64,000 nt of DNA, taken from the NCBI GenBank assembly GCA_032164245.1, contig JAVMKO010000001.1, positions 16,281,603 to 16,345,602 of the forward strand, read 5' to 3'. Positions 59,010-64,000 of this stretch are shown piece after piece (position 1 is the first letter of the stretch; each line of letters starts with the position of its first letter). The DNA is from Sternotherus odoratus. Lineage: Eukaryota > Chordata > Testudines > Kinosternidae. The notes beneath the pieces were generated by a model. It was not told the origin of the DNA and searched no databases. It was given only the letters and a program-made list of their open reading frames with translations. The position numbers and the translations under genes are program-made.

Positions 59010-59845
59010 CTGTAGTTAATGAATCTGTTTTTATATTTTACCTAAAACAGTCTGTTTTGATTGAAGTACTTGGGAAATCTTAGCTCAGTTTACAAAGGCT
59101 ATTGTGTGTCCTCTCCACTTTGAGGGGAGGGTGGACTGGGTAATAAACTTACACTGGTCAGGCTTCTGTCCAATGCAAGATGATATAGTTCTAGGGTGCC
59201 CACGGGGGCCTTGAGAGATTTGCTGGTACCTTTCTCTGTGTGATTTGAGAGTGGTTCAGGGAGCATTCAGGCAATCTAGCAGGGTATGGGGCTCCAAATG
59301 TTGTTGTACTGAGTGATGATAATGCCTGGAGTGGTTTGCTGCTTATCACTAGCAATGCACAGAGAGAGCGAGCCTAGGATGGAGACTTCAGGGGCATAGA
59401 GGTACTCCAGTTCCAGGTTGCACCCTGGGGATCCTATCGCACCTTCTCTAACTCCTCCTTTGCTTCCCCCCAATACTAGTATATACCCTGCCTCCTCTGC
59501 CAATCCAGTCTCTCAATCTCTCTCACCTCTGGCAATGTGTTCCCTGACTCTCATGCCCCTTCACCAGAATCTTCACCTTTCCTCACCAGCCATCTCATTC
59601 CTTCAGCCCCAGGAATTCTCACATCATCTTCCACAATGTGAGGTTCTCTTTTCACACACTAAGATGGCCTCGTACTCTCCCTCTTTTGCTGATTTCAAGC
59701 CCTTATTTCACTCCTCCTCCCCTCCTTGTCTGGAATCTAGCCAATTTATTAAAGAGGTCTATCAACAAAATCCAGCAGAACCTTCATTTATTTTCCTTTC
59801 ATCTCACCTTCTCCTCACATCATTTCATGTTTCTCCCATCATTGA
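59010..59845. other. Non-coding DNA, partly C/T-rich
   Basis: A 161-codon plus frame (59418-59903) is Ser/Pro/Leu-rich, runs through pyrimidine-rich DNA and into the adjacent MITE, and has no recognised domain, so I do not call it a gene. Confidence 0.5.
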
Positions 59846-59849
59846 CTTT

Positions 59850-60072
59850 GGCTATGTCTATATTACCGTGGTAAGTCAACGTAAGTTACACAACTCCAGC
59901 TAAGCGAATAATCTAGCTAGCATCGATGTAGCTTAGGTTGACTTACCGCAATGTCTACATTGTGATGGGACAATGAGAGATACTCTCTCGTCAATTTACC
60001 TTACTCCTCTCATTCCTGGTAGAGTACCGGGATCAACCGGAGAGCTATCTGCCATTGATTTAACGGGTACAT
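59850..60072 (+). mobile_element. Harbinger-like MITE fragment, 3' side missing
   Basis: Begins GGCTATGTCTATATTACC and contains GGTAAGTCAACGTAAGTTAC, AATGTCTACATTGTGATGGG and GAGTACCGGGATCAACCGGA, ending GATTTAACGGG. Internal palindromes link AGTCAACGTAAG with CTTAGGTTGACT. This is the same general family as the elements at 5440 and 46715. The right terminus is not found. Confidence 0.65.
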
Positions 60073-60194
60073 TTTTGGCCATCTTCTCTTTTCCTTCCAG
60101 GATATCTATGAGTGACTTATTCCACTTACAACACTAATGATCAACTGACTTCTTTAAGAGCTCAAAAAAGTTGGGTCACCCAAAAATTAAGGTA

Positions 60195-61171
60195 CAGTAA
60201 ACCCTCGATTTAACGGACCTCCATTTAACGGACTTCGGATGCAACGGACAAAATTTTTCAGAGTCTGATGCATCCGAAATCCGTTTGTGGAGGGCTGGCT
60301 GTGGGCTCCCTGCTGCCACCCTGAGGCTGAAGCTGCGTACTGCCGCCTGGCTCTCCATAGCAGCTAGGCTTGCTGCCGTCCGAGGCTGAAGCTGCGGGGG
60401 GGGGGGGGGGGGGGGGAGGGAGAGAGAGTGTGTGTGTGTGTGCGCGTGTGTGTGTGTGTGTGCGCGCTGCCCGCCTCTCCGCAGCAGCTGTGTTTGCTGC
60501 CGTCCGAGGCTGAAGCTGCGGGGGGGGGGGGGGGGGAGGGGGGGGCTGTGGCTCTCCGCAGCAGCTGGGAGCCAGGACCTGTGTCCGCTCTCCTGCTGCC
60601 CGAGGCTGAAGCTGCGGGGTGGGGGGCTGCCGCCCGGCTCCCCGCAGCAGCTGGACTTGCTGGCGGGTCCCGGAAGCCGGGACCCGTGCGGACTGACTGT
60701 CCGCTCTCTGTGGCCGCCGGGGTTGCAGCCGCGGGCGGGCTGGTTGCCGGCTGCGGGTTGCGGCCCCCTCTCTGTGGTGGCGGTGGGGCTGCTGCTCCCA
60801 CAGCTCGGTTTGGGGTTTTTTCCCTTTCTTTTTATAAAATTTAAATTTTGCTTCGTTTTTAAGAACATTGTTTATTTGTTTAGTTAAATATAAGTACAGT
60901 AAAGTGTGTTTTCAGAAAAATGTTTATTTTGATTTAGATCGCATACTTGTTTATTACAGTCTCAAAACTACGCTGAGTACATAAGCAATAATACATGCAG
61001 AACACTTTTCTGTGAAATTAAACTTTTCATACATACAGTACTTAATTTTAATTACACAAAAGTCAATTTTTTAACATATGCATTCGGAAAACCTACTTTC
61101 TTAAATAACGGACTTTCTGATTTAACGGACACCCCTCGCCCCAATTAGTCCGTTAAATCGAGGTTTCACTG
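60195..61171. mobile_element. Tigger/pogo-type non-autonomous element, TA-flanked
   Basis: Terminal inverted repeats of 24 bp begin CAGTAAACCCTCGATTTAAC at 60195 and, on the complement of the right end (61171), CAGTGAAACCTCGATTTAAC; there are two mismatches. TA flanks both sides (60193-60194, 61172-61173). ATTTAACGGAC recurs near both ends. The core at 60290-60800 is GC-rich, with about four imperfect units of GAGGCTGAAGCTGCGGGG, poly-G tracts and TG repeats. The remaining right half is AT-rich. No transposase is encoded; open frames of up to 230 codons follow the repeat composition. Confidence 0.85.
60396..60536 (+). repeat. Poly-G and (TG)n tracts inside the Tigger-type element
   Basis: G-runs at 60396-60416 and 60520-60536 flank GAGAGAGAG, a TG/CG alternating tract at 60428-60470 and a GC-rich unit. 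These are assembly-sensitive. Confidence 0.9.
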
Positions 61172-61173
61172 TA

Positions 61174-62870
61174 TCTAATATCATTAGCCAACTCTGAAAA
61201 TCTTGGCCTGTGATTTCACTTGCTTCGTAAGGAACTTAGCACATTTCTGTATACTCAAAAATAAGAAAGTTTGAATTCTAGCATATAAAGTCCATAGATT
61301 CATTAGGAAAAGCTCTGTGTCCACCTCCCATTTGGCTCAGGGATATGAAAGCATCATGAAAGTTCTTCATATGTATGTGCTTGACTCAGTTCTATGATCA
61401 AATAGCAAGGCTAATCAGGGACAGGGAGCTCTGAGACAAGAACAAACATAGCACAGATGGATCTTTGGTTCTTTCTTGGAGATCTCAAATAGAACTTAAG
61501 GTCTCAACTGCAGGTTTAAGATCTTTTGGCCAGGTTTTTCAAAAGTGCTTAGCACCCACAATTATGACTCAAGTTAATAAGAGCTGTAGGTGCTCAGTAT
61601 CTCTGAAAATAGGTCACTGGGTACTACTGATTTAACAGAGAGACAGAGAGAGATTTGTCTAAACTCTACCAGTTTTGTTCATCTTCTGTAAAGTAAAGAT
61701 CTACACCACTCTTGCAAAATGTATATTAAATATTTCATGCAGTTCAGTGTTTCCATGGCACCCTCTTTAATCTGGAATAAAGTCTCAAAAAAATTTAGGC
61801 TTTAGCTCAATTGTGCAAGTGATTGTGAATGGGAACAAGTAATTTCCCAGATCCCTTGTCTCACAGTCTTGTGATGACACTACATTTTGCAAAAGACAGA
61901 GTGGACTAATTTCTGCCCTTGCTTACGTAACTATAAATAAAGATGGAATAATTCCACTAATTTTAACTTTTATTTCAATGGAGTTACTCTGGTTTCATAG
62001 CAGTATAACTAAAAGCAGAATTTTTCCCCGTTACACTATGTATAAGTGGAATCAGATTTAAACTTTCACTTTTCAGTCCAACCCACATAAGAATAGATGG
62101 ACAAGAATTCCATTATTTACTGCCCACATTAAGTTTATGAGCCCAAGATTTGACACCGCTACCTGAGACTAACTCTCTATCCAGAAACAAGATTCCTAAG
62201 GGCCCCTCAAACACTTATTTTCTAAGATCCTTCCACCTAACCCTCCAACCTGCAGAACCCTGGATATTCCTTGTTTCCTCTATTCAGAAGTTTCATCCTG
62301 TGATTATTCATAGAGACAATTATGTGACCGTCATTTTTCCATGTCTTTGAATCTCTACCATAGAAACCGATTTAATTCCACAGCTTTACAATTCAGACCA
62401 ATCTTAAGAAGAAGCATCCAAGCATGGATACCAGGTTATATAAGGAACACTTAAGCATGACATCTGGATAGTCAAAAGGTTTTGACAGAAGCTATTGAAC
62501 TAGAATGCTTTAAACTTTTAGTCAAAGCTCAGAGCAGTCTGTAGCAATGTTCAGAATTCTATTTAAGAACTCTTTACTGGACATGCTGGAAATTGTGGTG
62601 AATACTTCCATACACTGGAGCTTGGGAAAGCTTTGGTAAGGAGTGACTAAGTCTTTCACTGCAGTGGCGGATTGTAGCTGGGAGGATCAAAGAAGTTATA
62701 TTCCTCAGGAAAGGAGATATTACAGCTTGCCACATGCTCTCCCCTTCCCACAGACAGAGGCTCACACACCAATACCAATAGCTCAGGCACTAGAGGAGAC
62801 AATCTGTTCTACTATTGAGATTAACTTTACAGCGGTAGCCACTGTAACAGCAGGATAGGAAAGAGAGAGG
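61174..62870. other. Unique DNA with old-repeat traces
   Basis: Near 61540-61620 the words AGTGCTTAGCACCCACAATT and GCTGTAGGTGCTCAGTATCT resemble a palindromic amniote repeat, and ATTTCAATGGAGTTACTC lies near 61972. No gene. Confidence 0.5.
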
Positions 62871-62879
62871 AGCTTGCAG

Positions 62880-63265
62880 CCTTGTGTGGCACTGTGGGTG
62901 TGCCCCTCCTTAATTTCCCCTCCTGGGGCAGCAATAGGTTCATTTTCACAGCCCAGGGCCAGGAGAAGTCAACACACACTGACAAATAGCACATCCCCTT
63001 TTAATAATGTTTCAGTCTAGGAGCAATTACAATACACAGTTCATAAGGTCCTGACCTCAGGGCCCTGGTTCAGCTCCCAAACTTAAAGTTCACAAAGTCT
63101 CTAGTTAGGCCCGTCTCCTATAATCAGAGAAACAACCCTCATCCACTGTAGTCTGCATGACTTCTACTCCCCTCTCAGCATCCTGTTCAAACAGACCTAC
63201 CCTAGGGCCTCCTGGGATACACCCCAGGCAGTCCCACCCGTAGGTTCCATCCTGTCCCTTTAAGG
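62880..63265 (-). repeat. Possible LTR-like fragment
   Basis: Composition and words such as CACATCCCCTTTTAATAATG and GGCCTCCTGGGATACACCCC resemble the layout of the LTR-like repeat at 57545, but with no shared stretch that I can call certain. Ends not defined. Confidence 0.3.
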
Positions 63266-63615
63266 AGTAATACACGCTTTCATGGAGTAACTAGAGTAAG
63301 AGAGAAAAACACATTTTTCATCATCATTGAGCAATCAGAAGAAGTGCTGTAATGTGTCAGATGGCTACCCTCAGCAGTACACTCAGCAAAGTTTATTATA
63401 ATTAAAGATTTTTTTCAGATGTTATAGCTCATTGTTGTGTCTATTCTAGTGTGGTTAGGAATTCCATATTAGCCATCTGACAGATCATGCCAACATTTAG
63501 GCTTTAACAGGAGTGAGGATTTTTGGTCAAAACTTGCTTCTCAACTGAGTTTTCCCTATATTGTTCCATCTGAAAGGAAAGGGTTGCTTTGGAGATTCCC
63601 ACATGACTTAAATAA

Positions 63616-63840
63616 GACGAAGAATACTTGTGGCACCTTAGAGACTGACCAGTTTATTTCAGCAGAAGCGTTCGTGGGCTATAGCCCCCTTCATCAGATG
63701 CATAGGGTGGAACAGAAGTAATATGTATTTGTATATACAAAAAGCAACAAAAAAAGTTGTACATTACCATACCAATTCTAAGAGGCTGTTTAATTCGGAT
63801 GGGCCATTATCAGCAGGAGGAAAAAAAACCTTTTGTAATG
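63616..63840 (-). mobile_element. Penelope-like element terminal fragment
   Basis: GAAGAATACTTGTGGCACCT, AGACTGACCAGTTTATTTCA, GCGTTCGTGGGCTATAGCCC and GATGCATAGGGTGGAACAG align in order with 49068-49170. TACCAATTCTAAGAGG matches 49229-49246. This is the same end of the same family, without the GIY-YIG coding part. Target duplication not found. Confidence 0.82.
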
Positions 63841-64000
63841 GATTTCTGTATCACAGGTGATAAGAATCTTTGAAGGGAACTTAACAGGGACATGACTTAG
63901 TCCACTCCAGGATTTGTGTGGGTCCCTGAAAAGCTGCAAGGCAGCCAGAAATACCCATATTGAGTGCTTGTGCCTTCCAACCAGCCCTTAGGCAGGGAGG
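63841..64000. other. Unassigned window edge
   Basis: No feature recognised. Confidence 0.4.

Noticed and set aside
59418..59903. 161-codon plus-strand frame
   Set aside because: It is pyrimidine-driven Ser/Pro/Leu text that continues into a MITE end, with no known domain.
60176..60887. Open frames up to 230 codons on both strands
   Set aside because: They read through poly-G, TG repeats and GC-rich units of the Tigger-type element; Pro/Ser-rich text is compositional.
1..64000. CRISPR array, operon or bacterial-type system
   Set aside because: No regularly spaced direct repeats with unique spacers, no dense same-strand genes; all periodic arrays are tandem minisatellites in eukaryotic repeats.

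Overview
This window looks like non-coding DNA from a reptile nuclear genome, most likely a turtle. It is AT-rich with isolated GC-rich islands and has no operon-like layout. Almost every recognisable coding signal is a transposable-element fragment. The lineage call is an inference from the mix of repeats: many 5'-truncated CR1 LINEs of at least two 3'-end types (ending in TTCTATGATTCTATG or GTTCTTATGTTCTTATG), a Penelope-like element with a GIY-YIG endonuclease, 5S-rRNA-headed SINEs, TTA-flanked MITEs with GGGTAYRTCTWCAC ends, and old MIR-like SINEs. A crocodilian or tuatara is not formally excluded. I found no intact host gene, tRNA, CRISPR array or origin. Most open reading frames of 60-230 codons lie in GC-rich minisatellites or random sequence and are not reported as genes.

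Layout. 1-5.4 kb: unique AT-rich DNA with one MIR-like SINE. 5.44-6.74 kb: a TTA-flanked MITE split by a complete non-autonomous Helitron. 6.84-8.17 kb: minus-strand CR1. 8.49-9.42 kb: a hAT-type non-autonomous element with a GC-rich core. 10.54-12.12 kb: a frameshifted relic of a multicopy animal gene family whose acidic motifs resemble FEN/PIN nucleases. 12.2-19.2 kb: mostly unique. 19.2-22.14 kb: two plus-strand CR1 copies of different types, the first internally deleted, the second with a 208-codon open 3' ORF. 23-28 kb: CR1 tails and MIR-like pieces. 28.57-29.02 kb: a TA-flanked palindromic MITE. 31.6-32.3 kb: an LTR-like repeat with a TATA box. 37.67 and 40.22 kb: two inverted repeats. 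41.49-41.75 kb: a minus-strand 5S SINE. 46.2-47.68 kb: a CR1 broken by a MITE, itself hit by a 5S SINE. 49.02-49.75 kb: a Penelope-like insertion with a perfect 13-bp duplication. 52.96-55.3 kb: CR1 pieces and a diverged 150-bp repeat pair. 57.5-59.0 kb: an LTR-like repeat with a 48-bp minisatellite. 59.85-60.07 kb: a MITE fragment. 60.20-61.17 kb: a Tigger/pogo-type MITE. 63.6-64.0 kb: a second Penelope-like end.

The elements do not form a pathway. Their value is structural: several insertions can be delimited to the base from target-site duplications and ordered in time from nesting. The best-supported observations are the Helitron inside a MITE, the CR1 < MITE < 5S-SINE stack, the Penelope insertion and the broken nuclease-like gene. 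Four non-autonomous DNA elements also carry very GC-rich, G-tract-rich cores that would mimic CpG islands.
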